A DNA stretch of 64,000 nucleotides, from assembly GCF_947503385.1 (NCBI RefSeq), contig NZ_CANNDO010000001.1:992001-1056000 (forward strand). The letters run 5' to 3'. Position 1 is the first letter of the stretch. Each line of letters begins with the position of its first letter. The stretch is from an uncultured Tateyamaria sp. (GTDB lineage Bacteria > Pseudomonadota > Alphaproteobacteria > Rhodobacterales > Rhodobacteraceae). The notes beneath the pieces were generated by a model. The model was not told the origin of the DNA, searched no databases, and was given only the letters and a program-made list of their open reading frames with translations. Positions 43,636 to 51,579 of the stretch are shown here, piece by piece. Both the position numbers and the translations under genes were made by a program.

Positions 43636-44028
43636 ATGATCAAACCCCATTTCAGTTTCTGGTTCATCGCGGCGTGCGGGCTTGTCTGGAACCTGATGGG
43701 ATGCCTGAACTTTATCACCCAGATGAACGCGGACGTGGTTGCGCAGATGCCCGAACTGTACCGTCAGATCATCGAAAATCGTCCCGCTTGGGCTACAGCG
43801 GCCTTTGCGGTGGCGGTGTTTGGTGGCGCAGCGGGCTGCATCGTGCTGTTGCTGCGCCGCCGGGTGGCGATGCAGGTCCTTTTTGTATCGCTGATCGGGA
43901 GTGTTGTGGCAGTGATCCACACCGTCACATTGGTCGGGTTCGCCCCCAGCACCGCTTTGGCTCTGCTCGTTGGGGCGGCCCTGTTTTGGTATTCCACGAT
44001 TGCGGCGCGGGCAGGTTGGTTGCGCTGA
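43636..44028 (+). CDS. Small four-helix membrane protein
   Basis: The protein is 130 residues with four hydrophobic segments (FSFWFIAACGLVWNLMGCLN, WATAAFAVAVFGGAAGCIVL, MQVLFVSLIGSVVAVIHTVT, STALALLVGAALFWYSTI) joined by short loops, the second loop holding RRR. This resembles small inner-membrane proteins often annotated as sugar-transporter-like or DoxX-like. It starts 156 bp from the divergent tmm start and converges on gmaS (18 bp between stops). Function unknown; a role in trimethylamine handling is possible only by position. Confidence 0.75.
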   Translation: MIKPHFSFWFIAACGLVWNLMGCLNFITQMNADVVAQMPELYRQIIENRPAWATAAFAVAVFGGAAGCIVLLLRRRVAMQVLFVSLIGSVVAVIHTVTLVGFAPSTALALLVGAALFWYSTIAARAGWLR

Positions 44029-44046
44029 CGCGCCCGATACACGCCC

Positions 44047-45381
44047 TCAGATATCGAGGGTGTTGTCCTTTTCCCATTGCGAGAAATGCGCAGTAAAATC
44101 GTTCCACTCCTGCGTCTTCATCTTGATGTAAGAGGCCGAGAATTCTTCGCCCATCGCCGCCTTCAGGCTCTTGTCTTTGTCATACTCGCGCAGGGCGTCC
44201 AGCATGTTGAGAGGCAGTTTGGGTGCGCCGCGCACTTTGTGACCGTCGGCATACATGTCGATGTCGTGCCGTTTTCCGGGGTCCGCCTTGCTGCGGATAC
44301 CGTCCAGCCCCGCCGCAATGATCACCGCCTGCAACAGATACGGGTTCGTCGCCCCGTCCGGCAGCCGCAACTCGAACCGGCCCGGGCCGGGGACCCGAAC
44401 CATATGCGTGCGGTTGTTGCCGGTCCACGTGACCGTGTTGGGCGCCCATGTGGCCCCTGACATGGTCCGTGGCGCGTTGATGCGCTTGTAGCTGTTGACC
44501 GTCGGGTTTGTGATCGCGGCCAGCGCGCTTGCGTGTTTCATGATCCCGCCCAAGAAATGACGGCCCTTTTCCGACAGGCCCAATTCGGCGGTCTGACTGC
44601 TGTCATTGGGTTCCATGGCGAAGACGTTGGTTTTGGCCTTCCCGCCAGGCGCGTCCCAGACAGAGATATGGGCGTGACATCCATTGCCCGTCAGTCCTTC
44701 GACCGGTTTGGGCATAAAGGTTGCGCGGAAGCCGTGTTTTTCGGCCACGCTTTTGGTCATGAACTTGAAGAACGAGTGCTTGTCAGCCGTGCGCAACGCG
44801 TCGTCAAATTCCCAGTTCATCTCGAACTGGCCATTCGCATCCTCGTGGTCATTCTGGTATGGTCCCCAGCCCAGATCGAGCATGTAGTCGCAAATCTCGC
44901 GCACCACATCGTAGCGGCGCATCACGGCCTGCTGGTCGTAGCAGGGCTTGGCCGCAGTGTCGTATTCGTCGCTGATCTGGTTGCCGTCGGGCGTCATGAG
45001 GAAGTATTCGGCCTCGATCCCGGTCTTGACGTGTAACCCTTCGGCGGCGGCTTCGTCGATCAGGCGCCGCAGCACGTTGCGGGGGGCTTGGGCGACATCC
45101 TCGCCTTCCATGACGCAATTGCCCGCGACCCACGCCACCTCGGGTTTCCACGGCAGTTGGATGACCGAGGACGGGTCCGGCACCGCCAGCATGTCCGGGT
45201 GCGCGGGCGTCATATCAAGCCACGTGGCAAAACCCGCAAACCCTGCGCCGTCTTCCTGCATCTCCGCAATCGCTTGGGCGGGCACCAGTTTCGCCCGCTG
45301 ACCGCCAAAGAGGTCGGTGAAAGAAATCATGAAGTACTTTACACCGTTGTCAGCGGCGAACTTTGCAAGATCAGTGGTCAT
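44047..45381 (-). CDS. gmaS: Gamma-glutamylmethylamide synthetase
   Basis: The protein is 444 residues, start MTTDLAKFAADNGVKYFMIS with AGGA before it. It is a glutamine-synthetase-type ligase: GIEAEYFLM (metal Glu), NDHEDANGQFEMNW, GNGCHAHISVWD, NSYKRINAPRTMSGATWAPN, and GRFELRLPDGATNPYLLQAV with the active-site Arg residues. The GmaS subgroup joins methylamine to glutamate with ATP, the first step of the N-methylglutamate pathway. The gene follows mgsABC in the same direction and the whole pathway is present in the window, which makes plain glutamine synthetase unlikely. Confidence 0.95.
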   Translation of the reverse strand: MTTDLAKFAADNGVKYFMISFTDLFGGQRAKLVPAQAIAEMQEDGAGFAGFATWLDMTPAHPDMLAVPDPSSVIQLPWKPEVAWVAGNCVMEGEDVAQAPRNVLRRLIDEAAAEGLHVKTGIEAEYFLMTPDGNQISDEYDTAAKPCYDQQAVMRRYDVVREICDYMLDLGWGPYQNDHEDANGQFEMNWEFDDALRTADKHSFFKFMTKSVAEKHGFRATFMPKPVEGLTGNGCHAHISVWDAPGGKAKTNVFAMEPNDSSQTAELGLSEKGRHFLGGIMKHASALAAITNPTVNSYKRINAPRTMSGATWAPNTVTWTGNNRTHMVRVPGPGRFELRLPDGATNPYLLQAVIIAAGLDGIRSKADPGKRHDIDMYADGHKVRGAPKLPLNMLDALREYDKDKSLKAAMGEEFSASYIKMKTQEWNDFTAHFSQWEKDNTLDI

Positions 45382-45411
45382 CTGTCTGTTCCTGTTGGTC
45401 TTTATGTGATG

Positions 45412-45439
45412 AGGGCGCGTGCCGTGATGGCCGCGCCCT
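45412..45439 (-). other. Hairpin between mgsC and gmaS
   Basis: AGGGCGCG (45412-45419) and CGCGCCCT (45432-45439) form an 8-bp stem, extended by GCC with GGC inside the loop. It lies in the 70-bp gap after mgsC. It may partly terminate transcription or protect the mgs message. The run after it on the minus strand is not T-rich. Confidence 0.5.
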
Positions 45440-45451
45440 TCGTTGTGGTGA

Positions 45452-46795
45452 TCAATATGCGGTGCCGGGCTTGCCGGGGTACCAGTCAGTGCCAGCAAGC
45501 GGGATCTTGGCCATTGCCGCGGCCTCCAGCGTCAGGGCACAGAGGTCCTCGGGTTCGAGATTGTGCAGGTGGTTCTTGCCGCAGGCCCGCGCGATGGTCT
45601 GCGCCTCCAGCGTCATCACCTTGAGGTAATTGTTGAGCCGCCGCCCCCCCTCGATCGGGTCAAAGCGTTTCATCAACTCGGGGTCCTGCGTGGTGATGCC
45701 GGCGGGGTCTTGCCCCTCGTGCCAGTCGTCATAGGCACCTGCGGTGGTGCCGAGCGCGTTATACTCGGCCTCCCATTTCGGGTCGTTGTCGCCCAAGGCG
45801 ATCAGGGCAGCCGTGCCGATGGCGACCGCGTCCGCGCCAAGGGCCATGGCTTTGGCCACATCCGCACCCGTACGGATGCCACCAGACACGACAAGCTGCA
45901 CCTCGCGGTGCATGTCGAGGTCTTGCAGCGCGCGCACCGCTTCGCGGATACAGGCCAGAATAGGCTGGCCCACATGTTCGATGAACACGTCCTGCGTGGC
46001 CGCCGTGCCGCCTTGCATCCCGTCGAGCACAACCACATCCGCGCCCGCCTTAACGGCAAGCGTGGTGTCAAAATAGGGCCGTGCACCGCCGACCTTGATG
46101 TAGATCGGCTTTTCCCAATTGGTGATCTCGCGCAATTCAAGGATCTTGATTTCCAGATCGTCGGGTCCGGTCCAGTCGGGGTGCCGACAGGCCGACCGCT
46201 GGTCGATCCCTTTGGGCAGGTTGCGCATTTCGGCGACGCGGTCGCTGATTTTCTGACCCAAGAGCATACCGCCGCCGCCGGGTTTCGCGCCTTGGCCCAC
46301 AACAATCTCGATGGCGTCGCAGCGGCGCAGATCATCCGGGTTCATACCATAGCGCGATGGCAGGTATTGGTAGACCAGCTTGTTGGAATGGCCGCGTTCC
46401 TCTTCGGTCATGCCGCCATCGCCGGTGGTGGTTGATGTGCCTGCCATGGTGGCGCCACGGCCCAATGCTTCCTTGGCACCACCCGACAGCGCACCAAAGG
46501 ACATGCCCGCAATGGTCACAGGAATATCCAGCTTGATCGGGTTTTTGGCAAAGCGGGTGCCCAGTGTCACGTTGGTGTCGCACCGCTCGCGATATCCTTC
46601 GAGCGGATAGCGCGACATGGACGCACCCAAAAACAGCAGATCGTCGAAATGGGGCAGCTTGCGTTTGGCGCCGCCGCCGCGAATGTCATAGATGCCCGTC
46701 GCCGCCGCGCGCCGGATTTCGGCATTCACCGGGTTCGAAAAGGTGGCCGACTGGATCGGCATCGTGCGCGGTGCGCCCTTTTGCTCGTCTTTCAT
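45452..46795 (-). CDS. mgsC: N-methylglutamate synthase subunit C (glutamate-synthase-like FMN domain)
   Basis: The protein is 447 residues, start MKDEQKGAPRTMPIQSATFS. It corresponds to the FMN and Fe-S synthase domain of glutamate synthase: PVTIAGMSFGALSGGAKEAL, TGDGGMTEEER, GQGAKPGGGGMLLGQKIS, VLDGMQGGTAATQDVFIEHV, and VSGGIRTGADVAKAMALGAD (phosphate-binding). With MgsA and MgsB it converts gamma-glutamylmethylamide and 2-oxoglutarate to N-methylglutamate. It starts 10 bp after mgsB and precedes gmaS. Confidence 0.95.
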   Translation of the reverse strand: MKDEQKGAPRTMPIQSATFSNPVNAEIRRAAATGIYDIRGGGAKRKLPHFDDLLFLGASMSRYPLEGYRERCDTNVTLGTRFAKNPIKLDIPVTIAGMSFGALSGGAKEALGRGATMAGTSTTTGDGGMTEEERGHSNKLVYQYLPSRYGMNPDDLRRCDAIEIVVGQGAKPGGGGMLLGQKISDRVAEMRNLPKGIDQRSACRHPDWTGPDDLEIKILELREITNWEKPIYIKVGGARPYFDTTLAVKAGADVVVLDGMQGGTAATQDVFIEHVGQPILACIREAVRALQDLDMHREVQLVVSGGIRTGADVAKAMALGADAVAIGTAALIALGDNDPKWEAEYNALGTTAGAYDDWHEGQDPAGITTQDPELMKRFDPIEGGRRLNNYLKVMTLEAQTIARACGKNHLHNLEPEDLCALTLEAAAMAKIPLAGTDWYPGKPGTAY

Positions 46796-46805
46796 CTGCC
46801 GTTCC

Positions 46806-47483
46806 TCAATACGCGTTGTCGATGTTGAAGTTATAAAGCTGCCGGGCCGATCCATAGCGTTTGAACTCGGACGCCTTGGCATTGCAGCCCCCGCGTTCCA
46901 GCAATTCTTCAAGGAGGGTAACGTGTTCCGGCCGCATCTCTTTTTCGATGCAGTCAGCCCCCAGCGATTTCACCGATCCACGCACGAACAGCTTGGCCTC
47001 GTAAAGAGAGTCGCCCAACGCCTCACCCGCATCCCCGCAGACCACAAGGTTGCCCGATTGCGCCATAAAAGCCGACATGTGGCCGATATTGCCGTGCACG
47101 ATGATGTCGATGCCCTTCATCGAGATGCCGCAGCGCGAAGATGCGTTGCCCTTGATGATCAGCGTGCCGCCATGCCCGGTGGCACCTGCATATTGCGAGG
47201 CATCGCCTTCGACGACGACCATGCCCGACATCATGTTTTCAGCCGTCCCCGGCCCAACAGAGCCGTGCACATGCACGGTCGCCTGCTTGTTCATACCAGC
47301 ACAATAGTATCCGGTGGAGCCTTTGATGTTCACTTCAATCGGCGCGTCCAGACCCACGGCAATCGCATGGCTGCCCTTGGGATTCACGATTTTCCACTGC
47401 GTCTGGTTGGTCGTGTCGGCCTGCGCGTGCAGGGTGGAATTCAGCGCACGAAGCCCTTGCGCTTCCAAGTCAAATGTTTGCAT
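46806..47483 (-). CDS. mgsB: N-methylglutamate synthase subunit B (GXGXG domain)
   Basis: The protein is 225 residues, equivalent to the C-terminal GXGXG beta-helix domain of glutamate synthase (GltB). Regular turns are seen: GSTGYYCAGM, GSVGPGTAENMMSGMVVVEG, ATGHGGTLIIKGNASSRCGI, GNIGHMSAF, GDAGEALGDSLYEAKLFVRG. It is structural, holding the amidotransferase and FMN subunits together. The ATG directly follows the mgsA stop (TAA-ATG, no gap), so translation is coupled. Confidence 0.95.
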   Translation of the reverse strand: MQTFDLEAQGLRALNSTLHAQADTTNQTQWKIVNPKGSHAIAVGLDAPIEVNIKGSTGYYCAGMNKQATVHVHGSVGPGTAENMMSGMVVVEGDASQYAGATGHGGTLIIKGNASSRCGISMKGIDIIVHGNIGHMSAFMAQSGNLVVCGDAGEALGDSLYEAKLFVRGSVKSLGADCIEKEMRPEHVTLLEELLERGGCNAKASEFKRYGSARQLYNFNIDNAY

Positions 47484-48413
47484 TTACGCCGCTTTCTCTT
47501 GCGCGGTTGGGGCCGCGTTGTGCGACCAGAAATAGACGGTGGCGGGCTCGGGTTCCCAGACCTTTGCGCCTTCAATGCCCGGCAGGTTTACCAGAGCGCG
47601 ATATTCAGAACCAAAGGCCACATATTGATCGGTTTCGGCCATCACGGCGGGCTTGCAGGCGATCGGGTCGCGCACCACGCCGAACCCGTCCTTGGTGCCC
47701 ACGACAAAGGTAAAGAACCCGTCGAGGTCATCAAGGCTGGAGGTCAGCGCCTCGCCCAGCGTCGATCCGGTCTGCATCTTCCATGTCAGGTAGGCCGCCC
47801 CGACTTCGGTGTCATTCTCGGTTGCGATATGCACGCCAAGACGGCGCAGTTTGCGGCGCAATGAGTTGTGGTTGGACAGCGATCCGTTGTGCACGAGGCA
47901 CTGGTCGATCCCGGTGTTGAACGGGTGCGCGCCCATCGTGGTCACCGCCGACTCGGTCGCCATGCGCGTGTGCCCGATCCCGTGCGTGCCAGACATTTGC
48001 CGAATATCGAAGCGGTCTGCCACATCTTTGGGCAGTCCAACCTCTTTGTAGATTTCAAGGGTGGACCCGTGGCTCATGATCCGCACATCGGGTCGAATTT
48101 CGGCCAGAACATCACGTGCAATGGCCACCTGATCCGCTTGCAGAGACAGCACCGCATGGGTGTCTTTTACCGACATAGACACCTTGCCCTTGATCCGTTT
48201 GCGCAGGTCATTGTCGAGCTTGTCAAAACTGGTCTCGGGTGTGTTCGACTGTACTGTCAGTTTGGCGTTACCCGTTGTTTCGTCACCATAAATCGCAATG
48301 CCTGCACTGTCAGGCCCACGGTCCGTCATGGTGATGAGCATATCCGTCAACATGTCACCAAGCTGTGGTTCCAACGCGGTGTCTTTGAGAAAAAGTCCGA
48401 CAATTCCGCACAT
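47484..48413 (-). CDS. mgsA: N-methylglutamate synthase subunit A (class II amidotransferase)
   Basis: The protein is 309 residues and begins MCGIVGLF, exposing Cys2 as the Ntn nucleophile. Other class II amidotransferase features are MTDRGPDSAGIAIYG, GIGHTRMATESAVTTMGAHP, CLVHNGSLSNHNSLR and ENDTEVGAAYL. It removes the methylamine-bearing group from gamma-glutamylmethylamide for transfer within the MgsABC complex. First gene of the mgsABC-gmaS operon; a 15-nt palindrome at 48442-48456 lies 28 bp before its start. It diverges from the amt gene. Confidence 0.95.
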   Translation of the reverse strand: MCGIVGLFLKDTALEPQLGDMLTDMLITMTDRGPDSAGIAIYGDETTGNAKLTVQSNTPETSFDKLDNDLRKRIKGKVSMSVKDTHAVLSLQADQVAIARDVLAEIRPDVRIMSHGSTLEIYKEVGLPKDVADRFDIRQMSGTHGIGHTRMATESAVTTMGAHPFNTGIDQCLVHNGSLSNHNSLRRKLRRLGVHIATENDTEVGAAYLTWKMQTGSTLGEALTSSLDDLDGFFTFVVGTKDGFGVVRDPIACKPAVMAETDQYVAFGSEYRALVNLPGIEGAKVWEPEPATVYFWSHNAAPTAQEKAA

Positions 48414-48441
48414 GGTGATGGCCCTCCGGTCAGTGGTTTGT

Positions 48442-48456
48442 CGTTCGACTCGAACG
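48442..48456. promoter_or_regulatory. Palindromic operator candidate CGTTCGA-C-TCGAACG
   Basis: A perfect 7+1+7 palindrome in the divergent region between mgsA (start 48413) and the Amt gene. Its position 28 bp before mgsA suits a repressor or activator site. No known regulator consensus was matched. Confidence 0.4.
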
Positions 48457-48615
48457 CTAGCATCGTTACATCACATGCTCAACCAATGGGAAACTATTTT
48501 TCACACGAGTTAAAAAAAGAGTCGCCAGATGAAACGTTGCGTGTTTCACTCCGGCCAGCGTCGCGCAGTTCATACGACGACGCACCAACCCAACAGTCCA
48601 ACACGGGGGTTCATC

Positions 48616-50019
48616 GTGGAAGAGCAAATCGCAGAGCTGACGGCCCAGATTGCCGCGCTGCAAGCAAGCAGTGGTGTCACCAACACCATGTTTGCCGAAA
48701 CATTCTATTATCTGACAATCCCGCTGATGATCATCATTCATGCGGGGTTTCTGGCGTACGAGATGGGGGCATCGCGCCTCAAGAACGTGCTGAGTTCCGG
48801 GGTCAAGAACATCCTCGCTTTCGCCTTTATGATCCCGACCTTCTATTTCTTTGGGTGGTGGGTCTATTGGGGCTTTCCCACGGGGCTGCCGGGTGCGGCG
48901 GGGCCTGCGGGCATCTCGGGTGTGGAATATGCCAACGCCATTGCGTGGGGCTGGGGCGAAAGTGCCCAGTATATGGGCCCGAACATCGCGGATCAGGCAT
49001 CCGGCGTGTTCTTTGGCGCTTTTGCGCTGTTCGCCGCCACGACGGCGTCCATCATGTCCGGGGCTGTAATTGAACGTATTCAGACGGTCGGCTTTGTCAT
49101 CCTTGCCGTGGTCCTTGGGTCGTTCGCGTGGGTCGTTGCCGCCGCATGGGGCTGGCACGCAGATGGCTGGCTGGTCACGCAATGGGGCGTGCATGACTTT
49201 GGCGCGGCGGGCCTTGTGCACGCGGTTGCCGGGTTCTTTGCCCTTGGCGTTTTGATCAACCTCGGGCCGCGCATCGGCAAATTCAACGCGGACGGCACGG
49301 CCAACCACATCGCAGGCCACAACATGCCGCTGACCGTGACGGGCCTGATGCTGATCATCGTCGGCTTCTGGGGCTTTCTCATGGCGTGTGTGATTGTCCC
49401 CGGAGAGGCGTGGAGCTGGTTTGCGGACAAGCCGTCGACCATCTACGGCACGCCTATCACGCTGTCGGCGCTGGCCTTCAACATCCTGATGGCAATTGCT
49501 GGTGGCGTCATCGGCGCATGGGTGCTGACGCGCGATCCGTTCTGGATGATGTCGGGCGCTCTGGCGGGGATCATCTCGACCGCCTCTGGCCTCGACATCT
49601 ATTACCCCGCGCTGGCGTTCATCATCGCCTTCTCCGCCGGGGTGATCCTAAAGCCCTGCGCCACATGGCTGGAAAACCGCGGCATCGACGATGCGGTGGG
49701 TGCGGTCACGGTGCACGGCACCATTGGTCTGTATGGTGTGATCCTGCTGGGTATCTTTGGCGCGGGCTATCCGTCGCTACAGGGTGCGGCGGGCGAGGTG
49801 CCGACCATCAGCCTGATCGGGCAGATTGTGGGTGCGATTGTTTTCTTCCTCTTGGGCTTTGTGCCCGGCTACGCGGTGTCGTTTGTCCTCAAGATGATGG
49901 GCATGTTGCGCATTCCCGAAGGGGCCGAGATCGCGGGCATGGACATGGTCAAGGTGCCAGCCGAAGGCTACCCCGAAGGCATCCCAGCGCCCGGCGTCAA
50001 TCTGGCGCCCGGCGAATAA
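48616..50019 (+). CDS. amt: Ammonium/methylammonium transporter (Amt family)
   Basis: The protein is 467 residues from the GTG at 48616 (VEEQIAELTAQIAALQAS). An ATG at 48529 would add 29 residues of unlike composition. Eleven membrane helices are visible. Amt features include the conserved HDFGAAGLVHAVAGFFALGV, GFWGFLMACVIVP, FWMMSGALAGIISTASGLDI and AVGAVTVHGTIGLYGVILLG (twin-His pore residues in HDFGAAGLVH and VHG). It imports ammonium or methylammonium. It is divergent from mgsABC-gmaS and is followed 22 bp later by a small membrane ORF, then dmmDABC, so methylammonium uptake or ammonium recapture is likely. Confidence 0.93.
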   Translation: MEEQIAELTAQIAALQASSGVTNTMFAETFYYLTIPLMIIIHAGFLAYEMGASRLKNVLSSGVKNILAFAFMIPTFYFFGWWVYWGFPTGLPGAAGPAGISGVEYANAIAWGWGESAQYMGPNIADQASGVFFGAFALFAATTASIMSGAVIERIQTVGFVILAVVLGSFAWVVAAAWGWHADGWLVTQWGVHDFGAAGLVHAVAGFFALGVLINLGPRIGKFNADGTANHIAGHNMPLTVTGLMLIIVGFWGFLMACVIVPGEAWSWFADKPSTIYGTPITLSALAFNILMAIAGGVIGAWVLTRDPFWMMSGALAGIISTASGLDIYYPALAFIIAFSAGVILKPCATWLENRGIDDAVGAVTVHGTIGLYGVILLGIFGAGYPSLQGAAGEVPTISLIGQIVGAIVFFLLGFVPGYAVSFVLKMMGMLRIPEGAEIAGMDMVKVPAEGYPEGIPAPGVNLAPGE

Positions 50020-50041
50020 TCGAACAGGAAAGGACAAAACC

Positions 50042-50215
50042 ATGGGTTTTCCATATGACGAAGCAAGCTGGTCGGTTGTTGACGGGGCTATGTTCATGGG
50101 TTGGGGCAGCGCAATGCCGGGCCTTTACACCCTGATTGCGGCAGGCATCTGCGTGGCCGTGCTGCTTTTCGGACAAAAGACCGAAAGCGCCAAAACCAAG
50201 CAATACGAGAAGTAA
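50042..50215 (+). CDS. Small single-pass membrane protein (57 aa) in the amt operon
   Basis: The 57-residue frame begins MGFPYDEASWSVVDGAMFMG with AGGAAAGGA upstream, and has one hydrophobic helix (LYTLIAAGICVAVLLFG) followed by a Lys-rich tail (QKTESAKTKQYEK). It lies 22 bp after the Amt stop and is followed by a UUCG-loop hairpin, as expected for a real last gene of the transcript. It is probably inserted in the inner membrane with the tail in the cytoplasm and may be an accessory of the Amt protein; that role is inference. Confidence 0.75.
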   Translation: MGFPYDEASWSVVDGAMFMGWGSAMPGLYTLIAAGICVAVLLFGQKTESAKTKQYEK

Positions 50216-50232
50216 GCGCTGATATCGCGTGC

Positions 50233-50256
50233 AAGGGGCGGCTTCGGTCGCCCCTT
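50233..50256 (+). terminator. Terminator-like hairpin with UUCG loop after the amt operon
   Basis: AAGGGGCGGC-TTCG-GTCGCCCCTT forms a 10-bp stem (one G-T pair) closed by a stable UUCG tetraloop, 17 bp after the small ORF. The T-run is short or missing, so it could be Rho-assisted. Confidence 0.7.
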
Positions 50257-50281
50257 CACCGTTCAAAAATTGCCCAGCAGG

Positions 50282-50295
50282 AAAAAAAGTTGCAC
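50282..50295 (+). promoter_or_regulatory. Shared upstream element, copy at dmmD (AAAAAAAGTTGCAC)
   Basis: An exact 14-nt match to the element before folD (36047-36060), 75 nt before the dmmD start. It follows the hairpin that ends the amt transcript, so it sits in the dmm promoter region. Confidence 0.45.
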
Positions 50296-50370
50296 CGCAT
50301 TCTTGCTTTTCGGCATGTGCTGAGGCTCAATACATCACAACAAGACTCATAAAGAACAGGGAAAACCACC

Positions 50371-51522
50371 ATGGCCATTCTATGGAGAACCTCGGCGCTT
50401 GCCAGCCGCCACGCAGAGATCGGCGGCGAGTTGGAAGACTGGAATGGTATGGGCACCGCGTGGTTCTACGACCATACACCGGAACGTGCCAAAGCGGATT
50501 ATGAGGCAATCCGCACCAAGGCGGGCCTGATGGATGTGTCCGGTCTGAAAAAAGTGCATGTCGTGGGCGAAGACGCTGCCTATGTGATCGACCGGGTCAC
50601 AACGCGCAACGTGGAAAAGATCGCACCGGGCCGCGCTGTGTATGCCTGCATGTTGGATGACCGCGGATTGTTTGTGGACGATTGTGTGATCTACCACATC
50701 GCCGTTAATTCGTGGCTCGTCGTGCACGGCACCGGCACCGGGATGGAGCAACTGACCACCGTGGCCGCGGCCAAAAATTGTTCGGTGATCATGGATGACG
50801 ATCTGCACGACATGTCGTTGCAAGGCCCCAAGGCGGTCGACATCTTGGCCAAGGACATCCCCGCGATCCGCGATCTGGCCTATTTCGGGATCATGCAAAC
50901 GCGCCTTTATGGCCGCGACGTGATGATCTCGCGCACGGGCTACACCGGCGAGCGTGGCTACGAGATTTTCTGCCGTGCCAAGGATGCGGTGCATATCTGG
51001 GACAATGTGTTGGAGGCCGGCGGCGACGACGTGCGCCCGACGCAGTTCTCCACCCTCGATATGCTGCGGATTGAGTCGTACCTGCTGTTCTACCCCGGTG
51101 ACAACTCCGAGACCTTCCCGTTTGCGGATGGAACGCCCGCGGGCGACAGCCTTTGGGAACTGGGCCTCGACTTTACCGTGTCCCCGGGCAAGGAAGGCTT
51201 TATCGGGTCCGAAAACCACTACGCCATGAAGGGCAAGGAACGGTTCAAGATCTATGGCGTAAAGCTTGAGGGCGACGCCATGGACCAGATGGAAATGTTT
51301 GCCCGGGTGCATCACGAGGGCAAGGATGTGGGTGTCATCACCTACGGCCTGTCCTCGGAACTGAACGGCTATTCGGTGGCAATTGCGCGGCTCGACCCGT
51401 CCGTGGCGGTGCCCGGCACCAAGGTGACTGTTGTGCAGCCCGATGGCACTGAACTGGCTGCAACCGCGGAAGAGATGCCGTTCTATGACAAGGACAAGTC
51501 GATCCGCACCGCCAAGGGCTGA
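50371..51522 (+). CDS. dmmD: Dimethylamine monooxygenase operon GcvT-like THF protein
   Basis: The protein is 383 residues, start MAILWRTSALASRHAEIGGE with AGGG upstream. It is a GcvT-family tetrahydrofolate-binding protein: VDRVTTRNV, YACMLDDRGLFVDDCVIYHI, SLQGPKAVDILAKD, ISRTGYTGERGYEIFC, LDMLRIESYLLFYPGD and KEGFIGSENHY. In roseobacters DmmD is encoded first in dmmDABC and is thought to pass the C1 unit released from dimethylamine to THF. A strong hairpin separates it from dmmA. Confidence 0.9.
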   Translation: MAILWRTSALASRHAEIGGELEDWNGMGTAWFYDHTPERAKADYEAIRTKAGLMDVSGLKKVHVVGEDAAYVIDRVTTRNVEKIAPGRAVYACMLDDRGLFVDDCVIYHIAVNSWLVVHGTGTGMEQLTTVAAAKNCSVIMDDDLHDMSLQGPKAVDILAKDIPAIRDLAYFGIMQTRLYGRDVMISRTGYTGERGYEIFCRAKDAVHIWDNVLEAGGDDVRPTQFSTLDMLRIESYLLFYPGDNSETFPFADGTPAGDSLWELGLDFTVSPGKEGFIGSENHYAMKGKERFKIYGVKLEGDAMDQMEMFARVHHEGKDVGVITYGLSSELNGYSVAIARLDPSVAVPGTKVTVVQPDGTELAATAEEMPFYDKDKSIRTAKG

Positions 51523-51528
51523 ATTTTC

Positions 51529-51561
51529 AAAGGGCGCTGGTGCAGACACCAGCGCCCTTTT
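51529..51561 (+). terminator. Strong hairpin between dmmD and dmmA (terminator/attenuator)
   Basis: AAAGGGCGCTGGTG and CACCAGCGCCCTTT form a perfect 14-bp stem with a 4-nt loop (CAGA), 6 bp after the dmmD stop and ending in Ts. It has the form of an intrinsic terminator lying inside the operon, so it may lower dmmABC expression relative to dmmD. Confidence 0.75.
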
Positions 51562-51579
51562 CACGTGACGAGGACAGGT

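Noticed and set aside
51561-51570. TCACGTGACG, also found at 43594-43603 before tmm, as a shared regulatory site
   Set aside because: At 51561 it is between a terminator hairpin and the dmmA ribosome binding site, where no promoter is expected. A 10-nt match is likely by chance in this composition.
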